In this document: positions 1 to 6,017 of the stretch, one piece after another
Layout of the letters: every line of letters starts with the position of its first letter
Numbering within the stretch: the first letter of the stretch is position 1
NCBI GenBank assembly: GCA_025922995.1
Contig: JAICGT010000053.1
Location: forward strand, 1-7,466
Direction of reading: 5' to 3'
DNA length: 7,466 nt
From: Fimbriimonadales bacterium
Lineage (GTDB): Bacteria > Armatimonadota > Fimbriimonadia > Fimbriimonadales > ATM1
Made by a program: the position numbers and the translations under genes
The notes under the pieces: generated by a model
The model's database searches: none
Told to the model about the DNA's origin: nothing
What the model saw: only the letters and a program-made list of their open reading frames with translations

Positions 1-669
1 GCGGCAATCGAGTTTTACAATCGATGGCAGCCGGATGCGCTGGTGGTTCAATCGCCATCGGAAGTCGTTTCCGTGACGGCAGTTGCGCCCGACACGGCGG
101 TTCTCGTCGAGGTCGGCAATCCCTTTGGCGAGGCGCTGTTGAATGACGTCGATTTGAATGCAGAGTTCGAAAAGGGCCCGCAGGTGGGCGGGGCCGCGTT
201 CGGAACCTTTGTCAATGAAACCGAGTCCGCTCTCGCAGCTGCGCTTGAATCAGGCGCGGACGGCGTTTTGTATCGGCTTTTCGGCGCCGAGCCGCTGCTC
301 AGCACTCCGATGCAGTTCGGGGGTTTCTACCTCGAGCAAGAGCGGGAGCTGCTCGCGGAAGTTAGGGATGCGAGACTGAATGTCCTTTTTGTTGAGGGAG
401 GGGACGGACTCTATTTGGACGTCGTTTCGGATCTGGAAGCGCACGCGTTCGGGTGGGACGAGGATCGATCGGCAATACCGGCGACGGAAGTGCGCGAAAT
501 GCGGCAGGGCGCATTAGCTTGCGGGTTACTGAGCGAAGACCCGCTGCGGCTCTTCAAAAGCATCGGCGGATCGGGGCTGATTCTAAGCGGGAAACTCGAC
601 GACCTTTTCTCCTTTGATTTTCGTGATGTTGTGTCCGCATCGCAAACGCTTGCCGAGGCAGCCCGATGA
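1..669 (+). CDS. Uroporphyrinogen decarboxylase (URO-D)-like protein, C-terminal part
   Basis: The frame is open from base 1 (AAIEFYNRWQPDALVV...) to the TGA at 667-669. This is the last 222 residues of a gene that starts before the window, and the GTG at 43 is an internal codon. The layout resembles the C-terminal half of the URO-D/MtaA/CmuA TIM-barrel family. There is an ESGADGVLYRLFG strand like the family's 'aGaDgi' segment, a conserved-looking block around NVLFVEGG where URO-Ds have a hydrophobic strand, an FGWD strand end, and a final ILSGKLDDLF...VVSASQTLAEAAR segment like the family's terminal 'p.enl.al..aar' helix. True URO-D makes coproporphyrinogen III in haem synthesis, but many relatives are corrinoid methyltransferases or unassigned. 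The active-site region lies mostly outside the window, so no substrate is claimed. The stop overlaps the nuoN start (ATGA), which suggests translational coupling. The family call rests on motif resemblance only. Confidence 0.55.
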   Translation, partial: AAIEFYNRWQPDALVVQSPSEVVSVTAVAPDTAVLVEVGNPFGEALLNDVDLNAEFEKGPQVGGAAFGTFVNETESALAAALESGADGVLYRLFGAEPLLSTPMQFGGFYLEQERELLAEVRDARLNVLFVEGGDGLYLDVVSDLEAHAFGWDEDRSAIPATEVREMRQGALACGLLSEDPLRLFKSIGGSGLILSGKLDDLFSFDFRDVVSASQTLAEAAR

Positions 670-2183
670 ACGAAAAACTGATTCCCGCCCCGGTTGATTG
701 GCTTGCGCTCCTTCCGATTCTTTGCGTTTTTGGCACCGGCGTCGTGGCGATGCTTATCGAAATGCTTCGTCCGCGTTCGTCCAACGGCGTAATTGTCGGT
801 GCATCTGTACTCGGTTTGCTTGCGGCAGGCTACACGGTAATTTTGAATTGGGACCTGAAGGGCGTTTCCCTCGGAGGATTGTTCACGAACGACCGATTCG
901 GACAGGTCACGCAACTGCTGTTGATTGTCGTCGCCCTCTTGACGTGTCTTTACAGCGAAGGCTATCTACGCGAAAAGAAAATAGCGTTCGGCGAATACTA
1001 TCCGCTCGTTCTTTGGTCGACAGTCGGCGGCATGATCATGGCGACGACGCACGACTTAATGATCATGTTCTTGGGCCTCGAAGTGCTTTCGATAGCGCTT
1101 TACGTTCTTGCCGGCCTGAGCTCTAAGGAAAAGCGTTCGCAGGAATCGGCTCTTAAGTATTTTCTTCTGGGCGCATTCGCATCGGGTTTCCTGCTTTACG
1201 GAATCGCGCTGGTTTATGGCGCAACCGGGTCGACAAGCGCTGCGATGGTGTCTAGGTTTCTCGAGATGAAAGCGCAGGTCGACATCAACAATGTTCGAAT
1301 GCTTTACGCCGGGCTGGGGTTGCTGATGGTCGGGTTCGGGTTCAAGGCGGCGGTCGTACCTTTTCACATGTGGACGCCCGACGTTTACCAGGGTGCGCCG
1401 ACGACAGTCACCGGATTCATGGCTGCGGGATCGAAAGTAGCTGCCATCGCCGCACTGTTTCGGTTCCTCGAATTTTCGAGCGGAATGGCTGCGATCTGGA
1501 TTCCAATGGTAATGATTTTGGGCGTGTTGACGATGACCGTCGGCAACTTGATCGCGCTGGTCCAGACCGACATCAAACGCATCTTGGGGTACTCGAGCAT
1601 TGCGCACGCCGGGTATTTGCTCGTCGCGATTGCGGCATTCGGTTCACTCGGGGCGACAGGAGCATCGATAGGTTCGCAAACCATTGTCTATTATCTGGTG
1701 GCGTATAGCGTGATGACCATCGGCGCGTTTGCCGTCCTGTCCCTAACTGCTCGAAACGGCAAAGAGGGCACGCGGCTGGAAGATTTCCATGGGCTGTGGA
1801 AAAGCGCGCCGTTTGTCGCGGGCACGATGATTGTGTTCATGTGGAGCTTGGCGGGATTGCCGCCGATGGCGGGATTTTTCGGCAAATACATGATCTTTTC
1901 CGACCTTGTCGACGCAGGAATGCTTTCGATAGCGTTGATCCTCGCGGTTAATTCGGTACTGAGCGTTTTTTACTATGTAAAAATAGTGCTTGCTATCGTC
2001 GTCGTTGAGCCTGGGATTCGGGTGACCGACTTTGCGAAAGCCAACACGGGATTAATCACCGTTACGGCAGTCTGCGCGTTGCTGGTGATTGGATTGGGAG
2101 TTGCGATCGGGCCATTCACCGATTGGATCGGCTTGACGCCGCCTGCGTCGGAAGTCAGTCAACTATTGGGAGATAAACATTGA
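666..2183 (+). CDS. nuoN: NADH-quinone oxidoreductase subunit N
   Basis: This is an integral membrane antiporter-like subunit of respiratory complex I, which helps couple NADH:quinone electron transfer to proton pumping across the cytoplasmic membrane. The 505 residues are close to the usual NuoN length of about 480-500 and are almost entirely hydrophobic helices, roughly 14 segments. Key family features are visible. E139 lies in the TM5 motif FLGLEVLSIALYVLAG. K227 lies in GFGFKAAVVPFHMWTPDVY. K257 lies in AAGSKVAA, followed by the broken-helix region. K407 lies in LAGLPPMAGFFGKYMIF on TM12. These charged residues form the proton channel in characterised NuoN/M/L proteins. The ATG is preceded by GAGG at 655-658 with a 7-nt spacer and overlaps the upstream stop by 4 bp. 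nuoN is normally the last gene of a nuo operon after nuoM. Here a URO-D-like gene lies directly upstream, so this copy is detached from, or sits beyond the end of, the canonical cluster. Confidence 0.97.
   Translation: MNEKLIPAPVDWLALLPILCVFGTGVVAMLIEMLRPRSSNGVIVGASVLGLLAAGYTVILNWDLKGVSLGGLFTNDRFGQVTQLLLIVVALLTCLYSEGYLREKKIAFGEYYPLVLWSTVGGMIMATTHDLMIMFLGLEVLSIALYVLAGLSSKEKRSQESALKYFLLGAFASGFLLYGIALVYGATGSTSAAMVSRFLEMKAQVDINNVRMLYAGLGLLMVGFGFKAAVVPFHMWTPDVYQGAPTTVTGFMAAGSKVAAIAALFRFLEFSSGMAAIWIPMVMILGVLTMTVGNLIALVQTDIKRILGYSSIAHAGYLLVAIAAFGSLGATGASIGSQTIVYYLVAYSVMTIGAFAVLSLTARNGKEGTRLEDFHGLWKSAPFVAGTMIVFMWSLAGLPPMAGFFGKYMIFSDLVDAGMLSIALILAVNSVLSVFYYVKIVLAIVVVEPGIRVTDFAKANTGLITVTAVCALLVIGLGVAIGPFTDWIGLTPPASEVSQLLGDKH
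2166..2182 (+). promoter_or_regulatory. Shine-Dalgarno site deciding a TTG start
   Basis: GGGAG at 2168-2172 lies 7 nt before the TTG at 2180-2182. That TTG overlaps the nuoN stop codon (TTGA). The good spacing, and the protein beginning MKLGLSMWSY as other TIM-barrel relatives do, favour the TTG over the ATG at 2198. Confidence 0.7.
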
Positions 2184-3034
2184 AACTTGGACTAAGCATG
2201 TGGAGTTACGTCGCGCCCTGGAAGCGCGGCGAGATCGAAGCGCCGGACTTCGTCCGGACGGCCGCCCGCCTCGGCGTCGACGGCGTCGAGCTTTTGGACT
2301 TCTTTTACCGAGACAAATCCGATTGGTCGGCAGAAACCGATCAGATCAGGGCCGCACTCGACGAAACCGGCCTCCCTGTCGGCGTGTTCTCAGTCGGCAA
2401 CGACTTTGCGCAAGCCGACGAGGCTGCGCGCGACGAGCAGATCGCGGTCATTAGGCGGGGAGTGGATCAGGCCAACGTGTTTGGAGCCGAAGTGGTTCGC
2501 GTTTTTGCAGGTGGCGATTTGCCGGGAACGCCAAACGAGACCGTCTTTGAGTGGTTTCTTCACGGTCTGTGTGAGGCGTCCTACTACGCCGCCGACAAAG
2601 GCGTCAAGTTGGCGCTGGAAAACCACGGGCTGATCGCCGGACGCAGCGATCAAGTCAGCGACCTAATCCACAAAGTGCGCATCGCGACCGGCACCGACAC
2701 CCTGGGCGCAAACCCCGACACGGGCAATTTTCTTCTTGTCAACGAAGACTCGACGGACGCCGTGCGCGGCGTCGCGAAGTACGCCTACATGTGTCACTTC
2801 AAAGATTTTGAAGTTGCGCCACCTAATTGGGACGGGCACGCTTACGCCGCTCTCGATGGGACAAAGTTTATCGGCTCGGCAATCGGCGAAGGCGGTGTGG
2901 ACCTCGGCTCTTGCGTCGATGCCCTCCGTGATGTTGGATTCGACGGCTGGGTGAACATCGAGTACGAGTCGACCGAGGACCCGGCTTCCGGGGTCCCCCG
3001 CAGCGTACTGAATGCACGCCGCTTCGTGCGATAA
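2180..3034 (+). CDS. Sugar phosphate isomerase/epimerase family TIM-barrel protein
   Basis: The 284 residues match the xylose isomerase-like/AP endonuclease family 2 fold (PF01261 type). These are cytoplasmic, divalent-metal-dependent (beta/alpha)8 enzymes that isomerise or epimerise sugars and related substrates. The first strand is MKLGLSMWSY, followed by helix 1 and the strand GVDGVELLDFF. The metal ligands expected on the strands are visible: E147 in LALENHG, D180 in GANPDTGNF, H206 in MCHFKD, and E261 in the last strand VNIEYE. H149 and the K208-D209 pair are also typical of this family's active site. Length is normal (270-300). The substrate cannot be read from sequence, because family members range from hydroxypyruvate isomerase to inosose dehydratase and tagatose/ketose epimerase. 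The gene overlaps nuoN by 4 bp and ends 9 bp before dop, so it probably shares their transcript. No functional link to either neighbour is evident. Confidence 0.88.
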   Translation: MKLGLSMWSYVAPWKRGEIEAPDFVRTAARLGVDGVELLDFFYRDKSDWSAETDQIRAALDETGLPVGVFSVGNDFAQADEAARDEQIAVIRRGVDQANVFGAEVVRVFAGGDLPGTPNETVFEWFLHGLCEASYYAADKGVKLALENHGLIAGRSDQVSDLIHKVRIATGTDTLGANPDTGNFLLVNEDSTDAVRGVAKYAYMCHFKDFEVAPPNWDGHAYAALDGTKFIGSAIGEGGVDLGSCVDALRDVGFDGWVNIEYESTEDPASGVPRSVLNARRFVR

Positions 3035-3037
3035 GAT
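3032..3037 (+). promoter_or_regulatory. Possible leaderless -10 element (TAAGAT) before dop
   Basis: TAAGAT overlaps the stop codon of the isomerase gene and lies exactly 6 nt before the dop GTG at 3044. No good Shine-Dalgarno is present in this gap. The TANNNT-(6-7 nt)-start arrangement is the known layout of leaderless promoters in several bacterial phyla and recurs at two other starts in this window. No convincing -35 was found, so this remains tentative. Confidence 0.4.
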
Positions 3038-3043
3038 TAAGCC

Positions 3044-4417
3044 GTGAAGCGGCTTTTCGGCATCGAGACGGAATACGGCCTATCGATGCCGGACGGCAAT
3101 CCTCGGACGCAGGTCAACGACTCGCGCAGGTTGGTGGCTGCTTGCACGGTGCCGCACGCTCTCGGCTGGGACTACTCAAATGAGGACCCCAGGGCCGACA
3201 TTCGCGGTTTTCGAGCGACTCATCTTAGCCAGGACCCCGTCGACGCCGCGTTCGACGAGGGCGCCCGGCCAGGCGGAGCCGATGAGCGCGCCGACCGGAT
3301 TCTGGTCAATGGCGCCCGCTTTTACAACGATCACGGCCATCCTGAGTACGCGACCCCGGAATGCTCGCGACTGCTCGACTTGGTCGCGCATGACCGCGCG
3401 GGCGAACGGATCGCGCTCGCTGCTGCGAAGGCAGTGGGGGCGACGCTTTATAAGAACAACAGTGACTACTCGGGAGCGTCGTACGGCACTCACGAAAACT
3501 ATCTGGTGCCGCGCGAAATGAGTTACGAGCGGATGGCCGCGGGTTTGCTTCCGCTGCTGATAAGCCGCCAACTTTTTGTGGGAGCGGGCAAGGTGGGAAG
3601 CGAGGCCGGGCGGCCCGTAGAATTTCAACTTTCGCAACGCGCCGATTTCATGACGGAGGTCGCAGGAGTGGACACGTTGTACCGGCGGCCCATTTTCAAC
3701 ACGCGAGACGAGCCGCACGCCGACGCGGCCAGGTGGATTCGTCTGCACGTCATTTGCGGCGACGCCAATCGAAGCGAGTGGGCAACCGCGATGAAGGTGG
3801 GGATGGTTTCGGTCGCACTCGACTTGATCGAGATCGATGAGGCACCCGTGTGGCGATTCGCAGATCCCGTGCGCGCATTCTCCGACTTATCCAAGGATCA
3901 CGAATTCTGTTGGAAAATCGCGCTTGGCCGCGACTCATGGACCACTGGCCCGGACGTTTTGGAGAGTTACTTGGCAGCAGCGGGCAAGCATCTCGCAGGC
4001 AAGGACGCCGAAACCGACTGGGTTCTCTCGGAGTGGAACGATGCTCTCATCGATCTCAGAACCGACCCGACGCGCTTGGCCGATCGGGCCGACTGGGCCG
4101 CCAAGCGAGCCCTGCTTGCAACATATGCCGAAGACGTGGGGAAGTGGGAGACCGACGCGATGCGAGCAGCGGAGTTGGAATACCACGACATCGATCCCGC
4201 GACGAGCCTGTTCGACGTGTTGGTCGACATGGGCAGGATGCGTCGGCTGGTCGAAGAGGCGCGCATCGGAGACTGCATGGCGACTGCCCCAAACACGCGC
4301 GCGAAGCATCGGGGGCAGGTTGTGGCGGAGCAGGCAGATCGCATCGAGGCGATCGGTTGGAGAAGGGTGGTTGTTGGCGGAAAGGCGGTCGAATTCGAGG
4401 TGGAAGGAACTCAATAG
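3044..4417 (+). CDS. dop: Dop-type Pup/UBact deamidase-depupylase family protein
   Basis: This is a member of the carboxylate-amine/glutamine synthetase-like family that contains Dop and PafA, which remove or attach the small modifiers Pup and UBact on target lysines using an ATP site. Seen in the 457 residues: the GIETEYG signature with metal-binding E8 and E10; an NDHGHPEY motif with D96 at the expected catalytic Asp position; YKNNSDYSGASYGTHENYL at 136-154; FQLSQRADF at 194-202; NTRDEPHADA at 219-228; RLHVICGDAN at 233-242; and a C-terminal ELEYHDID at 377-384. A stretch at about residues 40-80 (GWDYSNEDPRADIRGF...) between the first motif and the catalytic Asp resembles the Dop loop. PafA proteins lack that loop, and DHxHPEY is also Dop-like, so I favour Dop over PafA. 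The start is a GTG 9 bp after the preceding gene, and a tiny modifier gene follows 24 bp downstream, the same dop-to-modifier order as in actinobacteria. The family is certain; the Dop subtype is probable. Confidence 0.88.
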   Translation: MKRLFGIETEYGLSMPDGNPRTQVNDSRRLVAACTVPHALGWDYSNEDPRADIRGFRATHLSQDPVDAAFDEGARPGGADERADRILVNGARFYNDHGHPEYATPECSRLLDLVAHDRAGERIALAAAKAVGATLYKNNSDYSGASYGTHENYLVPREMSYERMAAGLLPLLISRQLFVGAGKVGSEAGRPVEFQLSQRADFMTEVAGVDTLYRRPIFNTRDEPHADAARWIRLHVICGDANRSEWATAMKVGMVSVALDLIEIDEAPVWRFADPVRAFSDLSKDHEFCWKIALGRDSWTTGPDVLESYLAAAGKHLAGKDAETDWVLSEWNDALIDLRTDPTRLADRADWAAKRALLATYAEDVGKWETDAMRAAELEYHDIDPATSLFDVLVDMGRMRRLVEEARIGDCMATAPNTRAKHRGQVVAEQADRIEAIGWRRVVVGGKAVEFEVEGTQ

Positions 4418-4441
4418 CCCCCGGCGAACCTCTTTATAGGT

Positions 4442-4624
4442 ATGGAAACAAGAATGGAGCGCCGCGAGAGAGACCTTCCTCAACCTGTTCGCAAGCCCGG
4501 AGAAGACGAGGGGCCCGCAAAACGCGACGTGAAGAAGCCGGGCGGCAACGACGAGCTGTTGAAACGCCTTCGAAAGGTCGACCCCGATCGCGCCAAGAAG
4601 TACCGCCAGCGTAGCGGCGAGTGA
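4442..4624 (+). CDS. ubact: UBact, ubiquitin-like (Pup-related) protein modifier
   Basis: This is a 60-residue protein expected to be joined through its C-terminal Glu to lysines of target proteins, marking them for degradation or another fate. It has the hallmarks of UBact/Pup proteins. It is very polar, with no Cys, Trp, Phe, His or Ile. Its N-terminal half is rich in Pro, Gly, Arg and Glu and likely disordered (DLPQPVRKPGEDEG). A likely amphipathic helix follows from about residue 36 (DELLKRLRKVDPDRAKKY), and the end is YRQRSGE, which matches the conserved UBact tail pattern YRQRxG(E/Q). The last residue is already Glu (E60), unlike mycobacterial Pup, which ends in Gln. Eight lysines could allow chain formation. 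The gene lies 24 bp after dop in the same direction, the classical neighbour. M5 at 4454 is an alternative start; neither start has a strong Shine-Dalgarno. Identification is by tail motif, size, composition and context, not by database search. Confidence 0.88.
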   Translation: METRMERRERDLPQPVRKPGEDEGPAKRDVKKPGGNDELLKRLRKVDPDRAKKYRQRSGE

Positions 4625-4688
4625 GCGGCTGCCGCGAACGCGGTAAGATTCTGAGAAAAAGGGAACCAAACGGGCATGTCACCCCATC

Positions 4689-4729
4689 TAACTGTTGTGG
4701 TATTGCAGGCTGATGGTCAACAACAGTTA
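4689..4729. repeat. Perfect 10-bp inverted repeat, 21-nt spacer
   Basis: TAACTGTTGT (4689-4698) is the exact reverse complement of ACAACAGTTA (4720-4729). The 21-nt gap between arms would form a stem-loop in RNA of either strand. There is no T-run after either arm, so it is unlikely to be an intrinsic terminator. It could be an operator for a dimeric regulator, an RNA stability element or part of the pseudopilin leader. Function is unknown. Confidence 0.65.
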
Positions 4730-4834
4730 CCTCGGAGCCACAAGGCAGACGAGTTTTATACCGTTGACTGGCGGTCTACGCCTTGCTTGCGGTATCCTAA
4801 TATCGAATATCAATCAGGCGTCGATAGGCGTCTT

Positions 4835-4840
4835 AGGAGG
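4835..4840 (+). promoter_or_regulatory. Strong Shine-Dalgarno (AGGAGG) for the pseudopilin gene
   Basis: AGGAGG lies 8 nt before the ATG at 4849. It is the only near-perfect ribosome binding site in the window and predicts efficient translation. It fixes the start, which also places the prepilin peptidase site at the usual distance from the N-terminus. Confidence 0.85.
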
Positions 4841-4848
4841 CACTAATA

Positions 4849-5769
4849 ATGCGCAAGAAATCGGGCTTTACGCTCATTGAACTGCTTGTCGTAATCGCCA
4901 TCATTGCGATTTTGGCGGCTATTCTGTTCCCCGTCTTCGCTCAAGCGAAGGAAGCTGCCAGGCGAACTCAATGTTTGGCCAACTTTTACCAGATGACTCG
5001 TGCCATCTTGATGTATCAAGGTGAGAACGACGATGGTCTTCCCGCTGCTAACAGAGGCAGCATCAACGGTCCCGGCTGGGGATTCGGCCGACCGGACTGG
5101 ATTTGGGGCGAGGTCATTCGACCTTACACGGGCGATTGGACAGTGTTCCGCTGCCCGAGCGACCCGAACGCAACGGATCAGGGCCTTTCGCTCGATCCGA
5201 ACGGCAACACGCCGAATCCCAACAACAACACGAACCCCAACTGGTATTACTACTGGATGGAGCGATCCAACGTAGGGTTGAACTATGACTTCCTTAGCCC
5301 CTGGATCACGCGAAACGTGCCTGGCGGACGTTATGTTGGTTCTGCGCCCCAGAACGGCAGCCGAGTCGGCAGCCCCGCTCGAACTCTCATGTTCGGCGAG
5401 AGCATGTGGTATCGCAGCCCGAACGGCAAGCCGGAAGGCGGCGGTAACTGGGTCATCGAGGCGCCCTGCGTAAGGGACATCAACAACCAGTTGCTTTCTC
5501 CGATGTCTGAGTTGAACAACGTTAACGGACTGGGTCAGTGGCAAAACTACGGTGTCGGCTGGTGCGTCGGATGCGCCCCGAACAACCCGAACTACTGGCT
5601 GGAATGGGGCGGCCTCTATCCGTTCCACAAGCAGTCGATCAACATGGCATACGTAGATGGGCACGCAAAGGCTCTCAACCTCGGCGCCATCACCGCGGGC
5701 TGTGACGTTCGACCGAACTTCCAGGGCGCGGCGTTCGACCTCGACAAGTACCAGTGGGATCTTCAGTAA
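4849..5769 (+). CDS. DUF1559 family type IV pilin-like (pseudopilin) protein with H-X9-DG motif
   Basis: This is a predicted membrane-anchored, periplasm- or surface-exposed pseudopilin. Residues 1-6 (MRKKSG) form the short basic leader and the prepilin peptidase would cut after G6. F7 is the usual methylated first residue and E11 the conserved Glu. The hydrophobic helix runs from 7 to about 30 ([20 protein letters not shown]), followed by the [19 protein letters not shown] stem characteristic of armatimonad and planctomycete relatives. The C-terminal domain carries the H-X9-DG motif (H260, D270-G271). It also has an Asn/Pro-rich stretch at about 118-131, a CxxC pair (C239, C242) and further cysteines at 42, 102, 207 and 285, which could form disulfides outside the cytoplasm. 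The 306-residue length is typical. Families of these proteins are often present in many copies per genome, and their individual roles are mostly unknown. A small membrane protein gene follows after one base, probably in the same transcript. Confidence 0.95.
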   Translation: MRKKSGFTLIELLVVIAIIAILAAILFPVFAQAKEAARRTQCLANFYQMTRAILMYQGENDDGLPAANRGSINGPGWGFGRPDWIWGEVIRPYTGDWTVFRCPSDPNATDQGLSLDPNGNTPNPNNNTNPNWYYYWMERSNVGLNYDFLSPWITRNVPGGRYVGSAPQNGSRVGSPARTLMFGESMWYRSPNGKPEGGGNWVIEAPCVRDINNQLLSPMSELNNVNGLGQWQNYGVGWCVGCAPNNPNYWLEWGGLYPFHKQSINMAYVDGHAKALNLGAITAGCDVRPNFQGAAFDLDKYQWDLQ

Positions 5770-5770
5770 A

Positions 5771-5974
5771 ATGAAAGGTTCCGACTCCCCTATCATCAAG
5801 TACGGCTTGATAGCACTCGTGGTGCTTGCGATAGTGTTCGCTATCGTGAAATTCACGGGTGGCGGCGACGGCCCCGACCAGGGCCTCGGCGAAACTCCCA
5901 AGCCGCAGCATGATCCGGTCGATCCTCTTCCTAAGGAAGCCATCATAGGAGGCGACCTTGGTGGAGGCAAGTAA
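5771..5974 (+). CDS. Small single-pass membrane protein
   Basis: This 67-residue protein begins MKGSDSPIIKYG, has one transmembrane helix at about 10-28 (KYGLIALVVLAIVFAIVKF), and continues with a Gly/Pro/Asp-rich tail of about 38 residues (GGGDGPDQGLGETPKP...). The short N-terminus contains K2 and K10, but the helix is also followed by K27, so topology is not obvious. I recognise no family. The ATG at 5771 is chosen because it lies one base after the pseudopilin stop and gives a sensible membrane protein; in-frame starts further upstream would overlap the pseudopilin heavily. No strong ribosome binding site is present, so translation is probably coupled to the preceding gene. The tight pairing and the terminator just after it suggest it serves the pseudopilin, for instance in its assembly or anchoring, but that is inference. 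Confidence 0.75.
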   Translation: MKGSDSPIIKYGLIALVVLAIVFAIVKFTGGGDGPDQGLGETPKPQHDPVDPLPKEAIIGGDLGGGK

Positions 5975-5984
5975 GTAAATAGCG

Positions 5985-6017
5985 AAACCGGCCCGGCTAA
6001 CCCCGGGCCGGTTTTTT
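5985..6017 (+). terminator. Intrinsic terminator of the pseudopilin unit
   Basis: AAACCGGCCCGG (5985-5996) pairs perfectly with CCGGGCCGGTTT (6003-6014) across a 6-nt loop, and the T-run continues to 6017. This is a strong rho-independent terminator for the + strand. On the - strand the stem is followed by only three Ts, so termination there would be weaker. The right arm also encodes the last residues of the convergent amine oxidase, whose stop codon lies in the loop. Confidence 0.93.

Larger units (their letters stand above)
4625..4848 (+). other. Intergenic region between ubact and the pseudopilin gene
   Basis: This 224-bp gap is the longest gene-free stretch here. It holds a weak 12-bp palindrome right after ubact (4632-4643, without a T-run), a TAAGAT box at 4644-4649 that could be a -10, and a 10-bp inverted repeat at 4689-4729. 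Near its end are short direct repeats: AATATC at 4799-4804 and 4806-4811, and AGGCGTC at 4816-4822 and 4826-4832 (10-bp period). The ribosome binding site of the next gene closes it. The small frame starting at 4695 runs into the next gene out of frame and does not look coding. The pseudopilin promoter must lie here, but I cannot place it securely. Confidence 0.6.

Noticed and set aside
4632..4643. CCGCGAACGCGG palindrome after ubact as a terminator
   Set aside because: The stem is only 4-5 bp with a 2-4-nt loop, and no T-run follows.
3850..4669. Long out-of-frame and antisense frames over the end of dop and ubact
   Set aside because: They are Arg/Ser-rich low-complexity translations typical of shadow frames, while the Dop and UBact frames carry specific conserved motifs.
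4764..4803. TTGACT with TATCCT/TAATAT as a sigma-70 promoter for the pseudopilin
   Set aside because: The spacing is 23 bp or more, well above the usual 16-18, so I did not list it as a promoter.
4695..4880. 61-codon frame in the intergenic region
   Set aside because: It overlaps the pseudopilin start in another frame, contains the inverted repeat, and has no ribosome binding site or recognisable protein features.
4843..5970. 375-codon open frame on the - strand opposite the pseudopilin
   Set aside because: It covers a clear pseudopilin gene and a small membrane protein gene, has no recognisable motif, and its length is explained by the GC-rich codon bias of the opposite strand.
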